From Tribonema minus (lineage: Eukaryota > Sar > Xanthophyceae > Tribonematales > Tribonemataceae), in assembly GCA_017506865.1 (NCBI GenBank), contig JAFCMP010000168.1, forward strand, positions 620,001 through 684,000: a DNA stretch of 64,000 bases. Direction: 5' to 3'. Position 1 is the first letter of the stretch; the number at the start of each line of letters is the position of its first letter. This document shows, in pieces, positions 9,628 through 18,917 of the stretch. A program made the translations under genes and the position numbers. The notes under the pieces are model-generated. The model was not told where the DNA came from and did not search any database. It saw only the letters and a program-made list of their open reading frames with translations.

Positions 9628-10128
9628 GTGCGGCGATCTTGTGCTGTGACTGAGCCACGCGTTTTGCCAGGCATGTCGTGTTCGCATGTGCATGTGTTGT
9701 CTATGTTGAGGTATACTTCAAAGAAGTGCTAGGAATTAGGCGGTAGAGTGTCTCAGCGGACTGCGGCGGGCGCTGGCAGGTGCGCTGGCTGCTGCCGGCG
9801 GTGCGCTTTGCGATGGAATGCGCGTGAGGGCCTGCCGCTGCAGGCCATGCCCAACAGAGCTGGTCATACTGCCACTTGTTTTTCTGATCGTGGTTTTAGC
9901 ACTGCTTTGCTGCAGACGTCGCCGTGCGCCCCGCCGTCAGCTGCCCTCCCACCGCATGCCGCCACCGCACAGCGGCAGCGGCGGCGCGCGCGCACTGCCG
10001 CAGGCACAGCGGTCACGACGCGCACACCAGCCGTCCGTGCTGCTGCCGCCGCCGCATGCCACATTTCAACGGCACCAGCCCCTGCTGACTGTTCTACCGC
10101 GCTTGCCACGACGCGCGCCGCGCGACAG
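9628..10128 (+). other. Intron, no gene seen
   Basis: No supported coding segment. The open frame that spans part of it is a read-through of the next exon's frame. Confidence 0.35.
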
Positions 10129-10293
10129 GTGCCAGCGGCGGAGGCGGCGGCGGGGCCCGCGGCGGCGGCGGCGGCGCCGCGCATCCGCGTCAGCGCCTGC
10201 GGCCGGCACGTGTTCGTGGCGCCGGCGGGCATGGACCGCGTGCACGCGTTTCAGCTGGGCGGCGACGCGTTGAGGCCGCCGCCGAGCGATGAG
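10129..10293 (+). CDS. Beta-propeller gene, exon
   Basis: This 55-codon exon lies between CGCGACAG and GTGAGTC, phase 0 at both ends. It reads PRIRVSACGRHVFVAPAG and then MDRVHAFQLGGDAL. The form is a strand, a G-R-H-V-F-V strand, and a V-H-A-F-x-L strand, as in a propeller blade. An Ala-rich linker precedes it. Confidence 0.6.
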
Positions 10294-11196
10294 GTGAGTC
10301 ACACCTCGCTTACTGAACTTGAAGTTCAGAAATTTGCGTTCACGCGGGGTGGGTGGCATGGCATGGCGGTCGACGGCGTAGGTGCACGATGAAGCCGGTC
10401 GCTGCTGGCGAAGCGCTCAAGGCGTGCGCAAAGATCGCCTTCCGTCTGGCGATCTACTTTGGTGCCGCTTACATCAACAGGGCATACTCTGAAACGTGCA
10501 AGCGGCTTGCGTATTGCACCACTGTTTCTTCGACGTGCAAGCGATGCCTTTCTGTGCCGCATTGCTGCCAGCAGGTCCGCGTAACGTAATTAGGCAATGT
10601 CTGTCAAGCATTCCAAACTCTGCACGCGAAGTGCGTCATGTTGTGCTGCCGAGCCGAGGAGGCGTCGTTGCTGCAGTTCGGCGCAGTCAATATTGTGCGC
10701 ACATATGTGTAGCGCCGCCGCCACCGAGATCGCTCCCCTGCCGTACGCTAGTGAGATGCGCGTGTTGCACTGAACGTTCAAGCCAGAGTGCCAAAGACGG
10801 CAGGCAAAGTCTTTCGGACTAGTGTCGTGCAGGCAGGGGTTGAGCTCAGGCGACCGCACAGCTGCAGGGACACCGCACCTGGCGCAGCACTTGCGGCCGT
10901 GCAGGTTCGTCCGTGACGCGGAGTGCGGCATTTTTTGTATCAGAATTACGCAGGGAGTGCCCCAACGTGTGTCGTGGTACATGCACCTGTGTACCAGTGG
11001 GCATTCTGCGACTGCCCCCCTTCACGCACTCCTCGATACCACTCCCACCTGACGGCCTGGCGGCGGCCAACTGACGGCCTGAGTACATCCGCCCCCTCCA
11101 CGCGCTCCTCGATGCCACTGTCAAGCGGCAGCACTCAGTGCCTCGCAGCCAGTATCTCACCCCGCATGCCGCCGCCGCCCATCGCTGCGCCCGCAG
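10294..11196 (+). other. Intron, no gene seen
   Basis: About 900 bases hold no convincing exon. The open frames on both strands are short and of mixed codon use. It ends in CGCCCGCAG. Confidence 0.35.
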
Positions 11197-11418
11197 GACG
11201 CGCGGCGGCGCCGCGCCGCGCGCGCGCTGCGCACCGTCCGCCGCCACGCCACGCCCGTCCGCGCGCGCGCCTTCTGCGGCGCCGCGGCGGCAGCGGCGGC
11301 GGACGGCGCGCTCGGCTTTGCGTACGGCCCGGGCGGCGCGTGCGACCACGGCGCGCTGGCGGCGGCGCTCGTGCGCGAGGTGGTGGACGCCGCGCTGAGC
11401 GACGCTGCTACGCGCTAG
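11197..11418 (+). CDS. Beta-propeller gene, last exon
   Basis: After CTGCGCCCGCAG, 74 codons including the stop read DARRRRAARALRTVRRHA, then GALGFAYGPGGACDH and LVREVVDAALSDAATR, ending in TAG at 11416-11418. The Arg-rich helix and the closing helix look like a C-terminal tail after the propeller. It has no ATG of its own, so it depends on splicing. Confidence 0.45.
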   Translation, partial: DARRRRAARALRTVRRHATPVRARAFCGAAAAAAADGALGFAYGPGGACDHGALAAALVREVVDAALSDAATR

Positions 11419-11512
11419 CTAGCGCCGGTAGCTACTTAGCGTGGGCGCCAGTAGCTAGCGTGGGCGCTAGCTAGCGCTTGCGCCGGGCGCTAGCTAGCGC
11501 CTCGTGCGCTGT
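11405..11512. repeat. GCTAGC-rich short repeats after the gene end
   Basis: GCTAGCTAGCGCC and variants (TAGCGTGGGCGC, CAGTAGCTAGC) recur about five times, overlapping the stop codon. Several are palindromes that could form small hairpins in the 3' end of the transcript. Confidence 0.65.
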
Positions 11513-11834
11513 TCGGTGGCACGTTTTGTGTTGTCGTGGGGCGGGCTTTTGTGGGGCGTGGTGGCATAAGGAGTTTATCGTTGCGGAGGCGCTGCGCATG
11601 GTCGTTGCGGTCTGCCAGTGGGGCGAGAGCGTCTTGATTGTTGTCATCTGTGCGTGTCGAAGTGCTGGTGTTGATGCGGCAGGTGGAGCACGTAGAGCAC
11701 TGCTGCAACGTGGCAGCGGCCGCATGCGCTTCCGCCGAGGCGCAATGCGAGCAGCGACGCGTGACGCGAGCAGCGACGCGTGCGCACCATGATGTGCCGG
11801 TGTCGGCGTCAGCGCATCATGTGCGCACCAGCAT

Positions 11835-12722
11835 TGCTCAACGCGGCTGTGTGTATGTAATGCTGCCCGAGCAGCATGTACATAGCCATGCACAATGTTG
11901 CCAGGGCAGCAGCACATGGTGCCGGGATCTTCTGCACTGGTGGTGATCGTCAATAGACACAAATTCAGCTGACGTATGCTGAAGCCTGTTGAGTGCCAAC
12001 TTGTTGGGTGTATTGCAAGCGCTGATGCGTGCACACACACTTCCAGCTTAGACTGAAGCAACGGATAGAGGACCACCACGGAATCAGGCTCATTCACTGG
12101 AATGCGGCAAATGATTAGCTGTGTGGGATTGCGGGGCAGAAAAGGAAAACAAGGGGGGGAAGAAGAGGAAAAACAGATGAAATTGCGCCTCAAATTGCTG
12201 CCGCCGCGGGCGTACCTGGCGCGTGCAGCGCAAACACAGGCTTTAAATTTGTGTCTGGTGTGCGCCCGCCGCGCGCAGCGCAAACCCAGGCTTTAGTTTT
12301 GCGTCTGACTGGTCTGTGGAGTGATGAAGAAGAGAGGCAGAGTGCATATATAGCAGCCGCTGGAAGGGCGCAGGTGCAGAACTTGTGCAAAAGCAGCGCC
12401 AATTTGCCATATTATGGTATCAGTTTCGTCTGTGATGGTGACTGTTTATAGCCTGGCGAAGCATTTGCACAGGACAATGCATTTACACCGCAGTGCATTT
12501 CAAGCAAGAGTAATCTATATTATATTTGCAGAAGCAGGTTGCTGCTCAATCAAACCCTGATTGCAAAAATCCAAACCCTCATCTACCAGTGGAACATCCG
12601 CACCATTGCTCAAAGACCAGACATTCACATGTGGTGAGCAGTCTTATAAAAGCGAACATGCTATGCAAACACAGCACTTGCTGCACAATAGCAAGTGCAC
12701 CTTGCAAGCCAACATGCACCCC
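11835..12722 (+). mobile_element. Non-autonomous derivative of the non-LTR element at 16685-24935
   Basis: The 5' part (to about 12290) matches the 5' leader of the long element: AGCCATGCACAATGTTGCCA, GTGCCAACTTGTT, CACTGGAATGCGGCAAAT and the GCAGCGC...AGGCTT segment. The 3' part (from about 12332) matches its 3' tail: CAGCCGCTGGAAGGG, AAAAGCAGCGCCAAT, GGAACATCCGCACCATTGCT and ACATGTGGTGAGCAGT. Everything between, about 7.3 kb with both ORFs, is absent. No coding capacity remains. It would need enzymes from a full copy in order to move. Confidence 0.75.
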
Positions 12723-13150
12723 ATGAACATCATGCATGCATGCACATACGTATGCGTTTGGAGCGCTTCCCGATGTTTGTTTGTGATGCAACGCGCCACA
12801 TTCACAGCATTTGCATTCCCACATTGGCAACCAGCTGATTTGACGGCGCAAAGTATGGCATGCATGCAGGCATTGCGGCGTGGTCTCAGACAATGGCGAC
12901 GCAAGCGCTGCAGTGTGGCTCAGCGCTGCAGTGTGGCTCAGATAGAGCAGGCAGCTAAAAAGCCATTTGGACGGGGCTGCACGGATATGTACATTTTGTG
13001 CATGTGCGTGCTTATTGTGTGAACGGTAGACATAGCCACCCCCGTACGGCTTTACCAGCTGTTGACGTCAAAACAGATGGGCACACCTCAGACGCAGAAG
13101 ATAGCGGGTGCTGCAGGCACACAATGGCGGCCATGCGCCAGTGCAAAGTA
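12723..13150. other. Intergenic, no gene seen
   Basis: Mixed sequence with short repeats such as GCGCTGCAGTGTGGCTCA in two adjacent copies near 12907-12940. No supported gene. Confidence 0.35.
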
Positions 13151-13159
13151 TGCCAACTA

Positions 13160-14510
13160 TGTATCGCCGTGTCTACGTAATTGTTCGCCCGGCGCATGCA
13201 CTGGCCATGGCCCTGGCGAAGAAGTTCGTTTTGATCATATATGACGAGCCAGTATGTTCAGCGCACGGGCTGAATGACGCCATCAAAGTGGCGTGCGGGT
13301 AAATGGGGTGGGGCTTCGTGTAAGGGTACTACCCGTGTAAGGGCTCTACCTGTAGGGTGCCCGCGCACTGAACACTCTGGCTCGTCATAGGTGATCAAAA
13401 CGAACTTGTTCGCCAGGGCCATGGCCAGTGCTTCCTGGTCATGCGCCGGGCCACCGATTACGTAGACACTATGGTAGTTGGCACATTGCTGAAGCACCTC
13501 GCCTTGCGTGCGAGTGTCCTCGTTGACCCACTCCTCGTAACTCACCACCTCCGTCATGTGCTCCTCCAGGCGACTATGCCGCTGGCTTAGGGGCGCATCA
13601 GAGAATTTGGTCAACTTGGTCAACCGCGGGTCATCCAGCACCTGCTCAGGGACGGCTGCCAGTGGGGGGTTAAGCACGTCGAACTACCGGTCGCCGGGAA
13701 ACTCAATGACGGCGTCATCGCGAACCCTCACAGGCACTCAGCCCATACTTTCATGGAATGGAATGGAATTATCGCTGGATTTTGGGCGGCGTGGAGCAGC
13801 ACTGCTTGTTCACGGAGGGCGAGGTACACGTCGAGGGTCACTCAGGCTGTGGCACAAGATCGACGGCCCGCCCACAGTGCTTCTTGATCGTGCGCCGGGG
13901 CCACCGATTGCGTAGACACGGTGATGATTGGCATATTGCTGAAGCACCTCGCCTTGCGCGCGAGCGTCCTCGTTGATCCTCTCCTCGTAACGTACTCACC
14001 ACCTCCGTCATGTACTCCTCCAGGCGGATACGCCGCTGGCTTAGGGGCGCATCAGAGAACGTGGCGGTGGGCGGGCCGTCGATCTTGTGACCCTTCACGT
14101 GTACCTTGCCCTCCGTGACGAGCAAGCAGTGCTGCTCCACGCCGCCCAAGATCCAGTGATAAGTCCATCCCATTCCCATGAAAGCATGGGTTGAGTGCTT
14201 GTGAGGGCGTTTGCGATGACGCCGTCATTCAGTTTCCCGGCGACCGGTAGCTCGACGTGCTAACCCCCCATCCGAGCAGTTGCTGATGACCGCGCGGTTG
14301 ATTATGCCCTCAACGGACATGTCCGATTATCGTAGTTTGTTGTAACCACTGGAACTTCGCGTCCTTGCTCTGCTCCAGGACTTCAAACTTGCTGTTCATG
14401 CTCTCCGTAGTCGCGAGAGTGTCCAGCTTGCCCATGACGTCCTGGAGCAGAGCATGGACGCGAAGTTCCAAGTGGTTTAAAACAAACTACGGAAAGCGGA
14501 CATCCGTGCG
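13160..14510. repeat. Foldback and scrambled-duplicate region
   Basis: Three inverted pairs are visible: 13195-13270 with 13363-13440, 13756-13875 with 14060-14175, and 14318-14378 with 14438-14503. A direct repeat of about 165 bases links 13445-13610 and 13894-14062 (GAAGCACCTCGCCTTGCG shared). The pieces carry parts of one protein, best read on the minus strand (WILGGVEQHCLL, RLEEYMTEVVS, LANKFVLITYDEPE). It looks like a gene fragment amplified in both orientations. Confidence 0.7.
13258..13677 (-). pseudogene. Gene fragment within foldback region, unknown family
   Basis: A 139-codon minus-strand frame includes APLSQRHSRLEEHMTEVVS, then EEWVNEDTRTQGEVLQQCA and YVIGGPAHDQEALAMALANK. The second copy of the middle part sits at 13838-14179 on the same strand, with a different upstream part (GWTYHWILGGVEQHCLLV). 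A plus-strand copy of that upstream part sits at 13758. I do not recognise the family. The duplicated, inverted arrangement argues against an intact gene. Confidence 0.35.
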
Positions 14511-14933
14511 AAGGTCTTTATCGCCGTCGCCTCCCGGAGCGGCGCACACCAACCACCGCTGCGACGGTGCTGCTGCTGCTGCTGCCTGCCGCCACGCCGG
14601 TAGCATAGCTTCCCTCGGAGAGAAATGAAACTTGTCTTCTGGCAGGAAAGATGCGACTCATCTCGTAGGTGTTCGAAGCACCCTTTATGCTGCCCACTCT
14701 CACCTTGAGGGGCTATAAGAAGCTCTCACACAGCATCACTTTAACTGCGTGTTTGCGCTGAGCTTGCGCCCCTCTTTGTGCTGCTCGCCTTGCAGCCCAC
14801 AGTGATCCTCTCCGCGAGCCACCCAGAAATCACGACACTCTGACTTTCTCCCAACTTTTTTGGAACTTGTAGGTACTTCAAACGTGAACTTGCCGAAAAC
14901 CTTCTTTTTTGAAACCGAAGATTTGCAAGGACG
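14511..14933. other. Upstream region of the F-box gene, no gene seen
   Basis: No supported coding segment. From about 14750 the sequence (TTGCAGCCCACAG, CGAGCCACCC.GAAATCACGAC) matches the upstream region of the paralogue near 51640-51690, so the two genes were duplicated together with their promoters. Confidence 0.5.
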
Positions 14934-15021
14934 ATGGTGGTGACAACGAGGAGGAAGGCTCGTGCCCTGGCATTCAATGCTTCGTGTGACGCCAAAGCGG
15001 AAGCGAGCCAACAGCAACGTG
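14934..15021 (+). CDS. F-box/ankyrin-like protein, copy 1, exon 1
   Basis: ATG at 14934 opens MVVTTRRKARALAF and then NASCDAKAEASQQQR, and the exon ends in phase 1 before GTAAGC. The other copy of the gene (52155) has the same structure, with conserved CDAKAEAS and a GTAAGT donor. Joining to the exon at 15175 restores an Asp codon and runs straight into the F-box. The basic start could be a nuclear-localisation patch; that is inference. Confidence 0.7.
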
Positions 15022-15174
15022 GTAAGCTGCGCAATTGCAACTGTGTTCAGATGATGACAGTACTCTTGTTTTTCGTTGGGGCTCATGAGCGCAAGTTCGA
15101 AAGGTACCCGATTGTCTCATGCGATGCCACATGAGACTGACCTCAATTACCTTCACACCTGCTGATGCCCTCAG

Positions 15175-16307
15175 ACATGTGGATGAAAATATTTGAGTTC
15201 CTGCCACACGGGCACTACCTCCAGCTTTCGTCCGTGAGCACCGCATGGCGGGCGCTCTATGCCAGCAGTATGCAGCTGAGGGGGCTGGCGACTCGTGAGA
15301 AACAAACTAATGCGCTAGCCATGGTTGCATCTGTGCCTCTCGTACAGTGGGCATTGACAAACGGGTGCGAGATCACCGTGAGGGTATTTGGCCTCGCCCT
15401 CACGTGCAGCACTCTAGAAGTGGTGCGGTTTGTGTATTCGAACATGCTGGACTGGCACACCTACATTTTTTGGAAAGTGCCAGTATGCAGGGCCGCTGCT
15501 GCACGGGGAGATCTTGGTATGTTGCAGTGGGCACGTACCCAGGGGTTTGACTGGGACACAGACACAAGCGCAGCAGCGGCGTGCAGGGGGCACCTGGAGG
15601 TGCTGCAGTGGGCACACGCCAACTGGTGCCCCTTGGATTCCAGCACCTGCGCTGCTGCAGCCAGCGAAGGGCACCTGGAGGTGCTGAGCTGGTTGCATCG
15701 TGCCGGATGCGAGTGGGGCGAGTCGACATGCACTGCCGCCGCAGAGGGCGGCCATCTGCTCGTCCTCCAATACGCTTGAAGCCACGGCTGTCCGTGGAGC
15801 ACTAGGACGTCCTACAAAGCGGCCTACCTCGGTCAGCTCCAGCTTCTACAATGGGCACACGCAAACGGGTGCGCCTTTGACGCAGGTGTATGCTTGAATG
15901 CCGTGCTTGGAGGCCACCTGCACGTGCTGCAGTGGCTGCATGAGGTAGGCTGCCCCTTCAACGAAGATGTGTGTGCACTTGCCGCCGAGATGGGCCGTCT
16001 GGACATCCTACAGTTGCTGCGGGCACAGGGCTGCCCATGGGACGGGAGGGTCTGCTCACGTGCACTCCAAAATGATCGCCTAGAAATGCTGCAGTGGGCA
16101 CGCGTCAATGGCTGCCCGTGGGAGGGAGAGGAGAGCTTACGGTTTCTAGCTCTGCTTCTGTACTACAATCCGGCTCACCACATCAGCATATTGGCAATAG
16201 TAGAGTGGGCGCTGGCAAATGGCTGCCCATGCAGCGACAGGAGTAGGGCTCAGTACATGCAGCTGCGGCGCAGTGTGGACGCTGTGCTGGCGAGCGGCCC
16301 TCTGTAG
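15175..16307 (+). pseudogene. F-box/ankyrin-like protein, copy 1, exon 2, broken by TGA
   Basis: After GATGCCCTCAG the exon reads MWMKIFEFLPHGHYLQLSSV and STAWRALYAS, an F-box: the motif that binds SKP1 and places a protein in an SCF ubiquitin ligase. About nine ankyrin-like units follow, each close to GHLEVLQWAHANGCP, for substrate binding. At 15777-15779 the frame has TGA where the paralogue has CGA (Arg). The same frame then continues to TAG at 16305 with intact repeats, ending ALANGCPCSDRSRAQYMQL. Either the gene is recently dead, or it makes a short form (residues to VLQYA), or the TGA is read through. Confidence 0.7.
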
Positions 16308-16684
16308 CACTGAAACACATCAGCCAGCAGACCTAAATTGGTGCAGTACATTTGTCACCATTTGCCGCACCAATACACAGAGGCACGTTGTTCATGTCAT
16401 TTTCTCCCGAGTTTCGTTGGCTCTGCCATGTCTTGATGCGGTACAGCATCATGCGCTGAACTCCTATAACAGCTGCGCATCTCATGTGTTTGACAGCACC
16501 GTTTGCGTGTGCTGAGTGATGAAGTGAACAGGCAGTGCGCGTGCTCCACAGGTAAGATGGACAGATCGCTGTGCAACCCTTGTGCTATGCTGGCGTGTTG
16601 AGACAGTTGGCCGTGCACGCGTATATGTATGCATGGCATGCTTGGTGACATTGCTCAGAACATTGGCACGGCAGATGATGCTCA
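16308..16684. other. 3' flank of the F-box gene, duplicated at 53620-53780
   Basis: No gene. The segment ATACACAGAGGCACGTTG and TCATGTCATTT is shared with the flank of the second F-box copy, showing that the duplication runs past the stop codon. Confidence 0.5.
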
Positions 16685-16889
16685 AACCCATCGATTGCTG
16701 CTCGAACCGCATGTATGCAGCCATGCACAATGTTGCCAGGGCAGCAGCACATAAGGAGCGGGTCTACCATGGCGCTAATGTTGCCCTCTGGAATGATGAT
16801 GACAGCCAATAAACACGAGTTCAATTGAGGTACTTCTATACTGAAGACTGTTGGTGCCAACTTGTTAGGCGTCTTGCAAGTGCTGATGC

Positions 16890-18917
16890 ATGCACACACA
16901 CTGCCAGCTTGGACTTGGAAAACTTGCAGAGGGCCACAACCAAATCAGGCTCGTATTCACTGGAATGCGGCAAATCTTTAGCAGTGTGGGGTTGGGTGTG
17001 AGAGGAACAAAAGGGAAAAAGAGGGGGGTTGATGTTGATGGGGGGCCGGGGTTGGGGGGTCGGGAAGAAAAGACGGAAACGATGAAAATTTCGGCTGAAA
17101 ATTGCTGCCGACGCCGCGGGCGTACTCACCGCGTGCAGCGCGAACTCAGGCTTAAGATTTGTGTGTGTCTGGTGTGCAGAGTCATCACCTCTGACGGTAA
17201 CAGTCGCAACGGGCACCCAATATCCGGCATCACCGCTAGGACAGATCTGGCGCCCGCCAAGATACACGCTGCCAACCGGAAGGTCAATATCCCGGGGCTG
17301 GACTGCCGCATGTGCGACAAGTTCATAGTGCGAGCAAATCCTCGCGCCCTGGACAAGAATTGCCCAGCGGCACACGCATGTGCACACCAGCGCACGCGCC
17401 ACACAGGGAAAGGGAAGCAATTTGCAGAACTGCATGTTCAGCTTTTCCTAGACCACCGACCAATATGCGGCGGCCTGGAGCAGGTCTGCGATGGGTGCGG
17501 CAACCTCTTCATCAGACGCACAGCAGCAAGCGCCACGACACCATCTGGTGATCTAGGGGCCCTGGACCAGTGCGACGTGTGGCGCTGCGCCGACTGCCTC
17601 GCAGGCCCGGTCGCCGCGACAGCATGCACACTGTCAGGCTGTGACCGTGCATCAGGCCATGATCACATTGCTGACATACACACCCGATCAACGACATGCG
17701 CGGCGGCAGCGGGTGGTGCAGCTGTTGGTGGGGGGAATAGCCTGAAGCCAACAGCCGCGCTGCTCGCCGCCGCTAGCAAATGTGGTCCCACACGCAAAAT
17801 CCTCGGATGCGAGCACCTGGGGGTGGACCCCAGGCAAGCCCATGCATCTACGTTGGACGGTGTGGCAGTTGCACCGCTGCCGAGACTGACCCGGAGCAGC
17901 ACAATGGGTGTGCTGCCTGGCGAAAGTCGTGCTAGCGATAGCGGCGCAACGATGTCAAGCAACGATCGTGTGCCCAGCACACCTGGCAGTGCAGCAGCTG
18001 CTGTCGCAGCGGGCGCTCAGTCTAGCGAATGCCCCAGGGACCCGACGGGATCTCACTGGCAAGGCTTGCTGGGGGCGGCTGGCGCACTCGCGCGCAGGGT
18101 ACGTGCACTGGCCCTTGCCCCCAATCGGGCACGCGTCACGGTGCTTTGCGCTTGGCCGACGGGTACCAAGCTTGAACCCTGCCGCACGTCACGCCGACTG
18201 CACGCGCCAGCAACACAGACCCTGCTGGGCCGGACTCCCTGCGCACCGCTGGTGAATCAGATGCATGACCTGACGGCCACGTTCAGCTTGCTCTCCCTCC
18301 GAGAAGAGGGTAACGACCTGGCAGCGGTGTTTGACCAACTCTCCCTTAGGGAACCGGTCGTTGCCAGGTCGCCTCGCCAGCCAGCCGGGAAACATGGCGA
18401 GTCAGACGTAACGCAGGCCGGTGATAACAGCACCCACGCAACAATGACCGAGACAGCATCTGTCACAGCTATGGTTGCCAGTGGAAAGCGCAGTCGACGC
18501 AGAGGTAAACACAGACGGCGGACGCAGGAGCGACAGGCCCAGTGCGACAATTCTCCTGCACCCCTAGGGCAGCTGGCACCAGCCACCACACCGCCAAGGG
18601 GCGGTGCCTCTGCCCCCTCAGCACCAATATCCGGGCCGGCGAAGGTCACCACCGCGACGGTGGCGACCCGGATACCCTCAACCGTGTGCCATACAGTCAC
18701 CGTGGAGGAGCAGCAGACGCCAAGACGCGCTGGCAAAAGCCACCAACTATGGTTTTTCCACTTGGCACACGGGCCTGCAGGCACTCCACAAACAGGCGCT
18801 TGGGGAAAACACAGCGACGCTAGCACGTGGTGGGGAGCTTCGCCCCGTGAGCAACGTGGGCAACGGCAACTGCCTGATTCATACAGCTCTACACGGCATA
18901 GGCAGCGTCGCAGTTGA
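16890..18917 (+). CDS. Non-LTR retrotransposon ORF1, Cys/His-rich protein
   Basis: This is a 675-codon frame. The first 90 or so codons overlap sequence that is also present in the non-coding short copy, so the true start may be later than the first ATG. Cys/His clusters occur near residues 135-170 (CRMCDKF... then NCPAAHACAHQRTRH) and 195-275 (CDGCGNLF, WRCADC, CTLSGCDRASGHDH). They look like zinc-binding nucleic-acid binding modules. The C-terminal half is Ala/Thr/Arg-rich and disordered. It overlaps ORF2 by 314 bases, with ORF2 in the +1 frame. The likely role is RNA binding in the element's RNP. Confidence 0.65.
   Translation: MHTHCQLGLGKLAEGHNQIRLVFTGMRQIFSSVGLGVRGTKGKKRGVDVDGGPGLGGREEKTETMKISAENCCRRRGRTHRVQRELRLKICVCLVCRVITSDGNSRNGHPISGITARTDLAPAKIHAANRKVNIPGLDCRMCDKFIVRANPRALDKNCPAAHACAHQRTRHTGKGKQFAELHVQLFLDHRPICGGLEQVCDGCGNLFIRRTAASATTPSGDLGALDQCDVWRCADCLAGPVAATACTLSGCDRASGHDHIADIHTRSTTCAAAAGGAAVGGGNSLKPTAALLAAASKCGPTRKILGCEHLGVDPRQAHASTLDGVAVAPLPRLTRSSTMGVLPGESRASDSGATMSSNDRVPSTPGSAAAAVAAGAQSSECPRDPTGSHWQGLLGAAGALARRVRALALAPNRARVTVLCAWPTGTKLEPCRTSRRLHAPATQTLLGRTPCAPLVNQMHDLTATFSLLSLREEGNDLAAVFDQLSLREPVVARSPRQPAGKHGESDVTQAGDNSTHATMTETASVTAMVASGKRSRRRGKHRRRTQERQAQCDNSPAPLGQLAPATTPPRGGASAPSAPISGPAKVTTATVATRIPSTVCHTVTVEEQQTPRRAGKSHQLWFFHLAHGPAGTPQTGAWGKHSDASTWWGASPREQRGQRQLPDSYSSTRHRQRRS

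Noticed and set aside
13461-14200. A CRISPR-like array
   Set aside because: The repeats are few, long, partly inverted and coding-like, with no short regular direct repeats or spacers.
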